A stretch of DNA of 64,000 nt from Cohaesibacter gelatinilyticus (GCF_900215605.1 NZ_OBEL01000004.1:124001-188000); one strand, 5' to 3'; shown: positions 18,672-27,722, counted from the stretch's first letter. Translations and numbers: made by a program. The notes: a model not told the origin generated them from the letters alone.

Positions 18672-19495
18672 TATTTGATGACCGGAACGCTCGTGGTCTC
18701 AGAAAGCCAAACGGCTTCGAGCTTGGCCAAAGTGCCGTCAGTTGTCAGTGCCTTGATTGCTTCATCAACACATGGTTTGAGCTTGCTGCCTTCTTCCATC
18801 AGCATGCCGAACTGATCTGGATTTTCAGTGCGATCAGCTGGGAACTGGCCAAGAACTACGCCGTTGTCAACAACAACTGCTGCCAGGTAAAGCGCAGTTG
18901 GCAAATCGAAAAGGGCAGCATCAATCTGACCTGCCTGAATTGCGGCGGATACGTCGGCCTGCTCATTGTAAAGCAGTGGATCACTCTCTGGTTCAACAAG
19001 ACCAGTCAGCATGGGAACTGCAGTTGTGTTTGCATCCGCACCCCATTTGAGCTTTTTCAGCGATGCCAGCTCTGGTTTCGCACCGGCTTCAACGACTGAC
19101 TTGGTTGTCAGCACCGCCATGGCAGAGGAATAATATGGCAAGGAGAAATCAACGATCTTGTCACGATCCGCAGAGATGGAGAATTGCTGCAAATTGACGT
19201 CGAAGTTTTTTGGACCTGGTTGAATGGATTCATCAAAACTCGCACGCGCCCAGATAACATCGTCTTTCTCGAAGCCCATTTTTCCGGCGACAGCGTATGC
19301 GACTGCGGCTTCAAAACCTTTTTCGCTTTCTGGGGCATCATCAATCACCCAAGGGAAATAGGCTGGATTGCCTGTGGCGATCGTCAACTTGCCTGCTTCC
19401 AGTGTTTTGCCTGCAGCACATTGTTCAGCCTGAGCTGCATTGCTGAAGGCGGCCAGCGCCAGCGTGCAAACGGTGAGTTTCAGCAAGGATTTCAT
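18671..19495 (-). CDS. Periplasmic polar amino-acid-binding protein of an ABC importer
   Basis: 274 residues from the ATG at 19495, which follows AAAGGA by about 7 bases and opens a clear signal peptide (LLKLTVCTLALAAFSNAAQA). The longer frame reaching 19729 has no such features. The mature part has the type-2 solute-binding fold: LTIATGNPAYFPWVID, ISADRDKIVDFSLPYYSSAMAVL and late GMLMEEGSKLKPCVDEAIKAL. A Cys pair is present (EQCAAG and KPCVD). The ligand is probably a polar amino acid or related compound; identity unknown. Confidence 0.88.
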   Translation of the reverse strand: MKSLLKLTVCTLALAAFSNAAQAEQCAAGKTLEAGKLTIATGNPAYFPWVIDDAPESEKGFEAAVAYAVAGKMGFEKDDVIWARASFDESIQPGPKNFDVNLQQFSISADRDKIVDFSLPYYSSAMAVLTTKSVVEAGAKPELASLKKLKWGADANTTAVPMLTGLVEPESDPLLYNEQADVSAAIQAGQIDAALFDLPTALYLAAVVVDNGVVLGQFPADRTENPDQFGMLMEEGSKLKPCVDEAIKALTTDGTLAKLEAVWLSETTSVPVIK

Positions 19496-19799
19496 GACAA
19501 TGTCCTTTGATAGTTCTGTCGCTATCGGGCTAGTGGCTGTTGAGAGCATCAAACAAAAATAGTCTGATATAGCCCGGGTGGGAAATTTCAGCATGATCGG
19601 AAAAAAACGGTCAATGCAAGTTGACCCTAGAAGATACAAATCAGCCCCTTCTGTCCAGTCTTGGGTTGATATTTTGTCACCACGATCGCCAGCATTGTGC
19701 ATAGTCGGAACGCGATAAATATGTGACACTCTTCAACGCTGACATAAAAGTCAGCGCTAGCTGGTTGCCAGCAAACCGCGAAGCGCGTAAGAGGGATTC
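19496..19799. promoter_or_regulatory. Divergent promoter region between amino-acid importer and small exported protein
   Basis: 304 bases with no credible gene. It should contain the leftward importer promoter and a rightward promoter. The small hairpin GCTGAC-ATAAAA-GTCAGC (19738-19755) is the only structure I can see. Confidence 0.4.
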
Positions 19800-20180
19800 A
19801 TGCGTTGGATTGCTCACATATTAACTGTCTTTGCCGTGATTGGCTGTCTGGTTGGTGCCGGACAGGCACGGGCTGACTATGTGACGCATACCGAATGTAA
19901 GAATTCTCAAAGCACCAGCACTGCCGAATATGTTTCTGCCGCTTTGGCGCCTATCGTGGTGGGTGTAGATCGTGTATCGATACAACAGCCCTCTGATCAG
20001 ACTTCAGAGAGCGAGTTGAGCAAAGCCAAACATTGCTCCTATTGCTGGGCCAATCTTCCTTTGCCAGTCGGGGGTGTTATACCGCCTGAGGAAGTATCCT
20101 TGCTGGACTGGACGGACCATCGTAGCGACAGCTTGCCTGTTGCTGGGCTCGACCGCCCTCCCAAGCTTCTGCATATTTGA
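19800..20180 (+). CDS. Small exported protein of unknown function
   Basis: 126 residues. A signal peptide (IAHILTVFAVIGCLVGAGQARA) precedes a mature part of about 100 residues without further membrane segments. It holds a CSYC pair (KHCSYCWANLPLP) and a C-terminal DRPPK. The Cys pair followed by a Pro-rich stretch faintly recalls DUF2946-type small exported proteins, but I do not claim membership. It lies 111 bases before an L,D-transpeptidase, on the same strand. Confidence 0.6.
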   Translation: MRWIAHILTVFAVIGCLVGAGQARADYVTHTECKNSQSTSTAEYVSAALAPIVVGVDRVSIQQPSDQTSESELSKAKHCSYCWANLPLPVGGVIPPEEVSLLDWTDHRSDSLPVAGLDRPPKLLHI

Positions 20181-20291
20181 TCCTTTTTCATGCATTCTGA
20201 AATCATGAATCTTCTCGCTTGTTTGGGCTTGAAAAGACTTGATCCATGAATTCGGGGTGATTGATGTGGCTTAAATGCAGATCTTTTCTTC

Positions 20292-20996
20292 ATGACGAAC
20301 TTTACAAAATTTAAAAATGGGCTGAATAGAGGCCCGATCTCCCTGTCTCGTCGTTCTTTTCTTTGCGGAGCGATGGCACTTGGCCTTGGTGGTTGTCAGA
20401 GTACGCGAACAGCACCACTGAAAACAGCAAAGCTTTCCGTGCCTGATATGTATCAGGCGCGTCCAAAGGAGCGCTTTCCACTTCCCGCCGTCAAACCTGG
20501 CGACGTGCCGCGCAAATTCTGGCGCAAGCTGGTGGATGATCCGACCGGCGAGCGTCCTGGTACTCTGGTGGTCGATACACCTCACAAATATCTCTATTGG
20601 GTGATGGAAGATGGCAAGGCCATGCGCTATGGCATTGGCGTTGGTCGACAGGGTTTTTCCTGGGCGGGGCGAGCCAATGTCGCCTGGAAACGTGCCTGGC
20701 CAACCTGGACACCACCTTCCGAGATGATTGATCGGCAACCGGAGCTGAAAAAATGGCGTAAAGGTATGCCACCTGGTCTTGGAAACCCGTTAGGTGCGCG
20801 CGCGCTTTATATTTTCTCGGGCGGGAAGGATACCCTCTATCGATTGCATGGCACCAATGAGCCACGCTCTATTGGTAAGGCGGTGTCTTCGGGCTGCATC
20901 CGTTTGCTTAATCAAGACATTATCGATCTCTATAATCGAGTGCCGAAAAACACCCCGATTGTTGTGATCCCTGATCCTAAAACCAAGATCGCGTAA
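20292..20996 (+). CDS. L,D-transpeptidase (YkuD family), Tat-type lipoprotein
   Basis: 234 residues. The N-terminus has a twin-arginine motif SRRSFL and a lipobox LGGC, so the protein is probably folded, exported by Tat and lipid-anchored. The YkuD catalytic domain occupies about residues 85-230: HGTNEPRSIGKAVSSGCIRLLNQD holds the conserved HG...SxGCIR(M/L) catalytic His and Cys. It would make 3-3 or lipoprotein cross-links in peptidoglycan. A strong hairpin follows the stop codon. Confidence 0.9.
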   Translation: MTNFTKFKNGLNRGPISLSRRSFLCGAMALGLGGCQSTRTAPLKTAKLSVPDMYQARPKERFPLPAVKPGDVPRKFWRKLVDDPTGERPGTLVVDTPHKYLYWVMEDGKAMRYGIGVGRQGFSWAGRANVAWKRAWPTWTPPSEMIDRQPELKKWRKGMPPGLGNPLGARALYIFSGGKDTLYRLHGTNEPRSIGKAVSSGCIRLLNQDIIDLYNRVPKNTPIVVIPDPKTKIA

Positions 20997-21007
20997 GATA
21001 AAGGAGA

Positions 21008-21030
21008 GGGGAGCCCATGGGCTCCCCTTC
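21008..21030 (+). terminator. Terminator-like hairpin after the L,D-transpeptidase
   Basis: GGGGAGCCCATGGGCTCCCC (21008-21027) is a perfect 20-bp palindrome followed by TTCT. It ends 8 bases before the next start codon, so it may also shape the leader of dsbB. Confidence 0.65.
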
Positions 21031-21035
21031 TATCC

Positions 21036-21503
21036 ATGACACAAGACGAACCGGGCAACAAAACGTCCGCATTACCAAATGATCAATGGGGGTTGCTTGC
21101 GCTTGCAGCACTTGTGGCGTTGATCTCCACTTTGTCAGCCCTCTTCATCGGCGAGATCATGGGGCAGATGCCATGTCTGCTGTGCTGGTACCAGCGCATT
21201 TTCATGTTTCCTCTGGCAATCATCCTGATCATCGCGCTTTATCGCTCTGATGTTGGTATCTGGCTCTATGGGTTGCCTATGGCGATCGGCGGTTTGGGTT
21301 TTGCGCTCTATCACAGTGGCCTCTATGGTGGATTGATCCCAAAACCCATTGTTCCATGTTCTCAAGATGGTCCATCTTGTATGGATGCAAATATGACCAT
21401 TTTCTCCTTGCCACTTCCCTATCTATCAGTACTGGCTTTCCTGATCATTGTCGTAGCTCTCGGACTTCTGGCAATCAAAACCCGCGAAGGAAATGCCTCA
21501 TGA
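21036..21503 (+). CDS. Disulfide bond formation protein B (DsbB/BdbC family)
   Basis: 155 residues with four hydrophobic segments. The first periplasmic redox pair is CLLC in MPCLLCWYQRIFMFP, and the second pair is in PIVPCSQDGPSC, both in their usual positions. It would re-oxidise the thioredoxin-like partner and pass electrons to quinone. Its TGA overlaps the next gene's ATG (ATGA), so the two are translated together. Confidence 0.9.
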   Translation: MTQDEPGNKTSALPNDQWGLLALAALVALISTLSALFIGEIMGQMPCLLCWYQRIFMFPLAIILIIALYRSDVGIWLYGLPMAIGGLGFALYHSGLYGGLIPKPIVPCSQDGPSCMDANMTIFSLPLPYLSVLAFLIIVVALGLLAIKTREGNAS

Positions 21504-22153
21504 CCCGTAAAAGTCTGGTTCTTATTGTCCTCATCGCCTTCGCCGCCATATTTGCGGTTGGTGGTTATCTATATAAAATCAATCAGGGTGAGCTGACTGC
21601 TTCTCCCCAGATTGCACAAGTGAGCAAGGATGCTCAGTTGGAGCGCGATTATTCTCCTACCTATGGACCAGAAAAGGCCAAGGTCACGATCGTTGAGTTT
21701 CTCGATCCCGCTTGCGAAGCTTGTCGTGCATTTTTTCCATTTGTGAAGCAGATCCTGGCTGCCAAGCCAGATGAGATCCGCCTTGTTGTACGCTATGCCG
21801 CATTCCACAAGGGCTCAGATGCCGTAGTTCGGCTGATGGAAGCAGCTCGTTTGCAACGAAAATTCAAGGAAGTGACCGCAGCTCTCTTTGCAGATCAGGC
21901 CAAATGGGCCATCAATCATCAGGCTGATCTGGAAGAAGCGATGAAGATAGCCGCATCGGTTGGCTTGGATATCGACAAAGCGCGCAAAGATATGATGATA
22001 CCGGAAATCACGACACGTATTAATCAGGATGCAGCAGATGTTGAGGCTTTTGGCGTCAACAAGACTCCGACTTTCTTTGTGAATGGCAGGCCTTTGCCAA
22101 GCTTTGGCAGTCAGCAATTGGTGGATCTGGTGGCTACTGAGTTGCAAAAGTGA
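21500..22153 (+). CDS. Membrane-anchored DsbA-like thiol:disulfide oxidoreductase
   Basis: 217 residues from the ATG at 21500, which overlaps the dsbB stop. The longer frame from 21356 would lie inside dsbB and lacks features. An N-terminal anchor (LVLIVLIAFAAIFAVGGYLY) is followed by a thioredoxin domain with active site CEAC (FLDPACEACRAFF), a helical insert, and the cis-Pro loop KTPTFFVNGRPL. This is the DsbA/BdbD arrangement. Operon position directly after DsbB supports a dedicated redox pair in the cell envelope. Confidence 0.9.
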   Translation: MTRKSLVLIVLIAFAAIFAVGGYLYKINQGELTASPQIAQVSKDAQLERDYSPTYGPEKAKVTIVEFLDPACEACRAFFPFVKQILAAKPDEIRLVVRYAAFHKGSDAVVRLMEAARLQRKFKEVTAALFADQAKWAINHQADLEEAMKIAASVGLDIDKARKDMMIPEITTRINQDAADVEAFGVNKTPTFFVNGRPLPSFGSQQLVDLVATELQK

Positions 22154-22201
22154 TGACCTTGGCAGCCGTGTGCCTAGGTTCATGGATCGAACTTTGATAG
22201 G

Positions 22202-22230
22202 TGGGGTGACACTTTATGAATGCCACCCCA
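22202..22230. terminator. Possible terminator hairpin between convergent genes
   Basis: TGGGGTG (22202-22208) pairs with CACCCCA (22224-22230) around a 15-base loop. There is no clear T run, so this is modest evidence only. Confidence 0.4.
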
Positions 22231-22247
22231 AGTATCGCTCACCAAAG

Positions 22248-23066
22248 CTATTTATCAAATTGAATTGAGGCTAGACCGTTATCCTGATCTCGAAGGATCA
22301 CGGTCGAAAATTCCGGCGTTGCGGAATAGATGACCAAATGGCGGCCGATTATATAGGCATCGCAATGGATGGCCCATGGTCCCATGTGGATGGCATAACC
22401 AAATGGGATCTGGAAAGCAGAGACACGATTGATGCCATCATCACCACACATGCCGACGATCAGATAACCGCCGCAGTCTTTATCCAATGGCATGTGAAAG
22501 TGGGGTCGGTCATGAACTTCGAGATAAGCACCACCGCCAAGATCTTCCTTGAGCAGATAATTCTCGGGATAATCTTCACCAACGGACGTGATAGTGACCG
22601 GCAGATTGCCTGTGCTGTCAAAGCGTATCAGGTCGCCTGATTTTACCAGATAGCTTCCGTAATAGGCCAGATGTTCCGGCGTGGTTTCTGCTATGGGGAT
22701 AGTGATGTGGTTTTCCCCATTGGGTACGACATATCGACCATTGCCACCCAGGATATTCGAGTCATCGTTGGTATAGTCGATTTTTGTTTCCCATTTGCCG
22801 CTCAGGACCAGATGGGGAGGTTCAACAGGGGCCGCCAATTTGATTGGTTCACCGCTGGTGGGAACAAAACCCTTGTCGAGGCTTACTTGATAGACTGTGT
22901 CCGGTTCACAATGACCGATGAAATTCTCGGTTCGCATATAGGATGTCTCGGTGGAACCAAGACGATTGACCATCAGAACCGGGATGCCATCAATCAGGTC
23001 TTGCGGCATGGCGCGGGTAAATTGCAAAGCATCGTAGGTGATTGCCAAAGACGATTTGGTGGGCAT
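22248..23066 (-). CDS. Uncharacterised protein, possibly with a cupin-like C-terminal domain
   Basis: 272 residues, preceded by AGGAAAATTCC then ATG. I do not recognise the family. There is no signal peptide or membrane segment. The C-terminal third has HDRPHFHMPLD, later GYLIVG, and GYAIHMGPWAIHCDA. The His pattern and short beta-strand spacing resemble a metal-binding cupin barrel of the ureidoglycolate-lyase type, but this is only a resemblance. It is transcribed leftward 69 bases after nhaC and may share its message. Confidence 0.65.
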   Translation of the reverse strand: MPTKSSLAITYDALQFTRAMPQDLIDGIPVLMVNRLGSTETSYMRTENFIGHCEPDTVYQVSLDKGFVPTSGEPIKLAAPVEPPHLVLSGKWETKIDYTNDDSNILGGNGRYVVPNGENHITIPIAETTPEHLAYYGSYLVKSGDLIRFDSTGNLPVTITSVGEDYPENYLLKEDLGGGAYLEVHDRPHFHMPLDKDCGGYLIVGMCGDDGINRVSAFQIPFGYAIHMGPWAIHCDAYIIGRHLVIYSATPEFSTVILRDQDNGLASIQFDK

Positions 23067-23095
23067 GGAATTTTCCTGATCAAAATGAGTTTGGA

Positions 23096-23126
23096 GCCGG
23101 GCTATTCATGAGTGGAGCAGCCCGGC
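23096..23126. terminator. Hairpin between nhaC and the downstream unknown gene
   Basis: GCCGGGCT (23096-23103) and AGCCCGGC (23119-23126) form a perfect 8-bp stem, followed by TTTTT on the plus strand. For the leftward genes the T run is on the wrong side, so it may only partly terminate. Confidence 0.5.
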
Positions 23127-23135
23127 TTTTTGAAG

Positions 23136-24572
23136 TTAACCAGCAGAGGCAGGTACGGCTTTGGCTGTTGTTGTTTCCTCTTTTTTGGGCTTGGCCTTGA
23201 AAATGAACAGGCCAAACAGAGCAAAGAGGATCGCAATGATCGGGTTCATCCAGTTCAGCAAAGCCCATGGTGCATAATCCAGAACGTTGACGCCCAGTGT
23301 GGCAGCGAAGAATGCACCGCCTGTTGTCCATGGGATCAATACGGTGGTGAGGGTTGCCCCTTCTTCAAGACTGCGGGACATGACGGAGCGGTCGATGCCT
23401 TTTTCATCATATGCAGTGCCAAAGAGCTGACCTCCCAGAATGATGGACATATAGGCTTCGCCCATGGTCATGTTGCCGACCAGACAGGTGACAATAGTGG
23501 AGGTGACCAGGCTGAATGCGGATTTGATGCGGATCAGAACCACAGAGATCAATGATTGCAGGAAGCCAAAACCATAAAGAATGCCGCCGAGTGCCAGCGC
23601 CATTAGAGCCAGAGACAAGGTCCACATCATGGAAGAAATGCCCCCGCGACCAAGCAAGCCATCAAGGGCTTCGATACCAGTGGAGCCTTTGCCACCTCCG
23701 CTATAAAGTGCATTCATCACAGCCACCGGATCAGCTCCTTGCATGAAAATTGCGAGTATGACTGCGGTTGCTGCTGCTGCGACCATGGCAGGTTCTGCCG
23801 AGACCTTTGCAGCGGTCAGAGCAATCATCACGATGAAGGGCAACAGGCAGAACAGATTGATGGCATAAGTATTGTCCAGCGCCTCAATCATTGCATTGAC
23901 ACGGTCTACGGACATTGCGTTGTCGGCAAACTGCATGCCGATCACGGCATAGATTACCAAGACAATCAAAAAGGTCGGACCAGTTGTATAAGTCATGGAG
24001 CGGATATGCTTGTACAGATCCACTTCCGAGGACATGGCAGCCAGATTGGTGGTATCGGAAACCGGTGACATCTTATCGCCAAAGCAAGCACCAGACACCA
24101 CGACACCGGCGACTATCGCCAAGGGAATATCCATGGCGCCTCCCATACCAATAAGGACGACGCCAGCGGTACCCACTGTTCCCCAACTTGTACCGGTGGC
24201 AACTGACATGAAGGCACAAAGGATCAGTCCGGCAGGCAAGAAGACAGCAGGTGAGATGAATTCAAGGCCATAATAGATCAGGGTGGCAACAGTGCCAGAC
24301 TGAATGAAGGCGGCGACCAAAACCCCGATGAGAATGAAGATATAAATGGCGCCAAAGGCACGAGAGATTCCATCATTCATGGCGTTGCGTATGGATGTGA
24401 AGTCGCCCCCGGCCAATCGCCATGCGCTGAATGTCGCAATGACGAGACAAACCAGCATCAGGCTATGCAAGCTAATTTTGAGAATGAACAGTCCGATTCC
24501 GATGGTTGCTACAATCAGACCAAAGGTCAGCGCAGACTGCGCAAAAGATGGGCTTGTTTTGTTATTTTCCAC
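23136..24572 (-). CDS. nhaC: Na+/H+ antiporter, NhaC family
   Basis: 478 residues from the GTG at 24572, chosen because GGGGAGG lies 7 bases upstream; a TTG 18 bases further out has no such site. About eleven hydrophobic segments. NhaC landmarks include ATGTSWGTVGTAGV and GACFGDKMSPVSDTTNLAA, and a late GEAYMSIILGGQLFGTAY. It exchanges sodium for protons or acts as a malate/lactate-type antiporter, as some NhaC proteins do. It is divergent from a LysR gene 98 bases away, a likely regulator. Confidence 0.9.
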   Translation of the reverse strand: MENNKTSPSFAQSALTFGLIVATIGIGLFILKISLHSLMLVCLVIATFSAWRLAGGDFTSIRNAMNDGISRAFGAIYIFILIGVLVAAFIQSGTVATLIYYGLEFISPAVFLPAGLILCAFMSVATGTSWGTVGTAGVVLIGMGGAMDIPLAIVAGVVVSGACFGDKMSPVSDTTNLAAMSSEVDLYKHIRSMTYTTGPTFLIVLVIYAVIGMQFADNAMSVDRVNAMIEALDNTYAINLFCLLPFIVMIALTAAKVSAEPAMVAAAATAVILAIFMQGADPVAVMNALYSGGGKGSTGIEALDGLLGRGGISSMMWTLSLALMALALGGILYGFGFLQSLISVVLIRIKSAFSLVTSTIVTCLVGNMTMGEAYMSIILGGQLFGTAYDEKGIDRSVMSRSLEEGATLTTVLIPWTTGGAFFAATLGVNVLDYAPWALLNWMNPIIAILFALFGLFIFKAKPKKEETTTAKAVPASAG

Positions 24573-24670
24573 GTTAGTCCTCCCCGGCAAGTGGTAATAA
24601 CCCGTAGACCTATCAGTGTTTATTGGTTAGAAAAATACAAAGTTAGTAATTTTACTATTAGGATTTTCTA

Positions 24671-25609
24671 ATGTCTATTTGGTCGCTGCCATCAGAAAAA
24701 GTGTTTCGGGTTTTTGAAACTTGCGGGACATATCAAAGCTTTACGGCCGCAGCCAATGCCTTGGGTGTGACGCAAAGTGCAGTGAGCCAACAAATCAAGA
24801 TGTTGGAAGAAACTCTGGGTATTACTCTGTTTAAAAGGCAAGGGCGACAAATTGTTTTGACGCCATCGGGCAAAAAATTGATGGATGCGCAGAAGCGTGC
24901 ATTTGGTGAAATGCGTGAAGTGATACTGGCTGAGCGTAACAAGAAAGAAAGTCTGGATGTCTCGGTAGAGGTCTTTCCCGGCTTCTCTGTGCGCTGGTTG
25001 TTACCACGCCTCTCTCTTTTTTTTGCGGCGCATCCGGAAGTCAATCTTAAGATTCTTACGTTACCCGGTGATGGGCCGGAGGTCGCAGGTGATGCAGATT
25101 TGACCATCCTCTACACCAAGCAAAATTCCGAGAATTGGTTGACACAAGATTGTCTGTTTCCCGTCGCCTCGCCGGACTTTGTGAAAATGCATCATCTGGT
25201 CGATTGTTCCGATGAGGAATTACCCGAGAAATTTATGTCGCTTCCCCTTCTCGGGGATACATTTTCCGGTGCAGATGATATCTGGGCAGAATGGTTGAAG
25301 GGGAGTGGTCATGGTCCGACGCCACACGGGATCTGTCGTTATCCTCAATCCAACATGAGTTTATTGCTGGCAGAGCTTGGACAGGGTGTTGCCATGGGGC
25401 GGACCATTCTGGTGCAAGATGCACTGAAAAGTGGTGCACTGGTTCGATTGGGAACAATCGAAAAACCATCTCCGGCCAATTATGTCATCAGAAAAAACGA
25501 AATGCGACCCATGAGCAAGGGCAGCAGGATATTTTCCAGCTGGCTAGCAAAAGCTCTGATTGATTGTGCAGACGGAACAATTAGCCAGAATTGCTCTTTC
25601 ATTCGATAG
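24671..25609 (+). CDS. LysR-family transcriptional regulator (GcvA-like)
   Basis: 312 residues. The HTH has SFTAAANALGVTQSAVSQQIKMLEETLGITLFKRQGR in its N-terminal 60 residues (seen in parts), followed by a substrate-binding-like domain. The intergenic region to nhaC (24573-24670) is AT-rich and must hold both promoters. Control of nhaC and the unknown gene behind it is inferred from divergence only. Confidence 0.87.
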   Translation: MSIWSLPSEKVFRVFETCGTYQSFTAAANALGVTQSAVSQQIKMLEETLGITLFKRQGRQIVLTPSGKKLMDAQKRAFGEMREVILAERNKKESLDVSVEVFPGFSVRWLLPRLSLFFAAHPEVNLKILTLPGDGPEVAGDADLTILYTKQNSENWLTQDCLFPVASPDFVKMHHLVDCSDEELPEKFMSLPLLGDTFSGADDIWAEWLKGSGHGPTPHGICRYPQSNMSLLLAELGQGVAMGRTILVQDALKSGALVRLGTIEKPSPANYVIRKNEMRPMSKGSRIFSSWLAKALIDCADGTISQNCSFIR

Positions 25610-25644
25610 TGACAATTGCTTGTCCGGAAATCCAAATGGAGAAT

Positions 25645-26874
25645 TCAACCGAGCATACGGGCAGATTTGCGTCTGCTTTTGCTGGCTTCGCTATAATAGC
25701 GAGATGCCTGAATGACTGATTTGTGACGGGATTGCAGCATGGCATCCTGTAACGGGATATCGCGATTTGCGGCTTCGGTCAGAAAGCCCGAACGCAAGCC
25801 ATGGGCGCTATAGTCATCCGGATTCAATCCGGCCTTTTTGATACGGCCCTTGATAATGAGATTGATGCTTTGGGCACTCAAGGGACGTTCGCTCAAATGT
25901 CCCCATTGATTAATGGCCCGAAAAATAGTGCCATTCTTCACTTTGGCCACTTTCAACCAATCTTGCAGGGCATGCACCGGACGCCCGATCAGCACGACAT
26001 CGTTATCATCTTGGCCATCTTCGGTTTTGGTTCGGCCAAGACTAAGTGTGAGGCAGGGGAGCAACTCGCTGTCTGTATCATTGGGATCTGCCAAAACAGG
26101 GTCTTCAAACTGGATTTGCGACAAACGCAAACCAGCCAGCTCGGACCGGCGGCGCCCACCGGAAGCAAAGCCAAGCATCAGGATGGCCGCATCTCGATGA
26201 TCGCGTAAACTGGGGCGCATAGGTGGTTCGCCCAGACAGGTTTTCAGGATTTCTTCCAGAATATCAGCCGTGATCGGTTTCTTGCTTTTTCGTTTGCGCG
26301 GGCGGTCCGCGACACGCACGGCCAATCGTATGGCTGCGCGAATGGCGGGGGAAGAAAAAGGTCCTTCCAAGGAACGCCAACGATGCAAGGTTGACCAACT
26401 GGCCAAACGCCGTTGGACAGTGCCCGGTGAATGTGGCCCGGATGTGCGAAGAAGGCCCTCTTGCCGTAAATGATCGCCCACATATTTTGGCATGCCATGA
26501 TCGGGGTTTTGGGCTTTCTCTTCCTCGGACCAGAGATGATGAGCTATGAATTTCAACACTAGATCTTGCGGCGCTGGCCAGGTGAGGGAATAGCCGGTGG
26601 CCACTCGACACCAGGCTTGTAAATAGCCAAAATCTGATGCTAGCGCGCGTAGACTGTTCGCCCCCATGCCTTCATGGGCGAGATGGCGCAAGGTGGCGAC
26701 ATCCTCATCTTCCAACAGATGGGCCAGTGTTTCATTGCGCCCTTGCGGCAGGATGGCAGCAAAGGAATCCAGCTCTTCCAGACGTTGGTCAAAACCCTCT
26801 TTACCAGCCTTGGTAAGGTCTTTCTGAGAGGGATCTGGTCTGTCTTGATGCATGAAAGCCGCTTCTCTTCTCAT
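25645..26874 (-). CDS. Tyrosine recombinase / site-specific integrase
   Basis: 409 residues (ATG at 26853 is an alternative start). An N-terminal SAM-like core-binding domain (about residues 60-200) precedes the catalytic domain with the family tetrad: Arg in SGGRRRSELAGLRL, His-x-x-Arg in SAHGLRSGF, His in QSRHKSV and the nucleophile Tyr in ASRYYSEAS. There is no tRNA gene, excisionase or phage gene nearby and no obvious attachment repeat, so it looks like a lone chromosomal recombinase rather than the end of an island. It is convergent with the LysR gene. Confidence 0.85.
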   Translation of the reverse strand: MRREAAFMHQDRPDPSQKDLTKAGKEGFDQRLEELDSFAAILPQGRNETLAHLLEDEDVATLRHLAHEGMGANSLRALASDFGYLQAWCRVATGYSLTWPAPQDLVLKFIAHHLWSEEEKAQNPDHGMPKYVGDHLRQEGLLRTSGPHSPGTVQRRLASWSTLHRWRSLEGPFSSPAIRAAIRLAVRVADRPRKRKSKKPITADILEEILKTCLGEPPMRPSLRDHRDAAILMLGFASGGRRRSELAGLRLSQIQFEDPVLADPNDTDSELLPCLTLSLGRTKTEDGQDDNDVVLIGRPVHALQDWLKVAKVKNGTIFRAINQWGHLSERPLSAQSINLIIKGRIKKAGLNPDDYSAHGLRSGFLTEAANRDIPLQDAMLQSRHKSVIQASRYYSEASKSRRKSARMLG

Positions 26875-26921
26875 CTTATCCGTGAGGAATCACTTCTCAT
26901 CAGGATAAAGGAGGATTTTCC

Positions 26922-27722
26922 TCAAGAGAAGGGAATTGATGGGCTGGCTGGTGCAACCGGAATCTGAATGCTCTGAAAACCATCGCGATAGTCATGCAAG
27001 AGCATGCCACCATTTTCAATGGTAAAGCTGTAGGGTACATCCTCGCGCAACTCCAGCGTCACTCCGTGCGAGACGCCGGGAGCAATGATCAAATCAGCTT
27101 CGGCAAAGCGGCTGGTCACCAGTTGATGCACATGGCCACAGCAAATTTTGCACGGGCCTTTATAGGAGGCAACCAAGGTCTTGAAGCGTTCAGCCTCAAT
27201 CAGGTTGATATCATCCATCGGGCGAATACCCATGCGGATGGGCGGATGATGCAATATGATCATCAAGGGTTTGCCATTCAGTCGTTGCATGGTTTCAGAC
27301 AAAAAGGCAAGGCCAGCCTTAGTCAACTGACCATGAGGAGCATCCGTTACAGACGTATCCAATCCAACAAGACAAAAATCCTCAAATTCTCGAACCCATT
27401 GGATAGGACCATCCTCTGGCATCCAGTCCTGATCGGCAAAAGACTTGCGCATGGTTTCCCGGCAATCGTGATTACCAGGCAAGGCGAGATAGGGAAGCTT
27501 CAAATCCGCCATGGTGGCTTTGAAAGCCGCATATTCTTCGGGTTTGCCATGTTCAACCAGATCGCCGGAGACGATGACGTAATCGATTGGCCCAATACGT
27601 TCAAGATCATGGTTGATCCTCTCAATTGCCATTCTTAGGGCCGCTCTTGTATCGACCTTTCCATAATAAAGGGAGCCGGGAGCCACGATATGCGTGTCGG
27701 AAATTTGTAAAATGCGTGTCAT
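26922..27722 (-). CDS. Calcineurin-like phosphodiesterase (GpdQ/CpdA class)
   Basis: 266 residues from ATG at 27722 (10 more from 27752). All metallophosphoesterase motifs are present in order: D-x-H in QISDTHI, GDLVEHG, GNHD, HHPP and GHVH. GpdQ-class enzymes hydrolyse glycerophosphodiesters or 3',5'-cAMP. The gene is the last of a leftward set after a Ugp-like importer, which favours glycerophosphodiester hydrolysis to sn-glycerol-3-phosphate in the cytoplasm. The substrate is inferred from context. Confidence 0.82.
   Translation of the reverse strand: MTRILQISDTHIVAPGSLYYGKVDTRAALRMAIERINHDLERIGPIDYVIVSGDLVEHGKPEEYAAFKATMADLKLPYLALPGNHDCRETMRKSFADQDWMPEDGPIQWVREFEDFCLVGLDTSVTDAPHGQLTKAGLAFLSETMQRLNGKPLMIILHHPPIRMGIRPMDDINLIEAERFKTLVASYKGPCKICCGHVHQLVTSRFAEADLIIAPGVSHGVTLELREDVPYSFTIENGGMLLHDYRDGFQSIQIPVAPASPSIPFS

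Noticed and set aside
19496-19729. Longer N-terminus of the amino-acid-binding protein
   Set aside because: It would bury the signal peptide and lacks a ribosome site; 19495 has both.
26391-26406. TTGACCAACTGGCCAA, 13 of 14 matches to the RutR box
   Set aside because: It lies inside the recombinase coding region, far from any promoter. E. coli RutR is known to bind inside coding sequences, so it is noted, but chance is the simplest reading.
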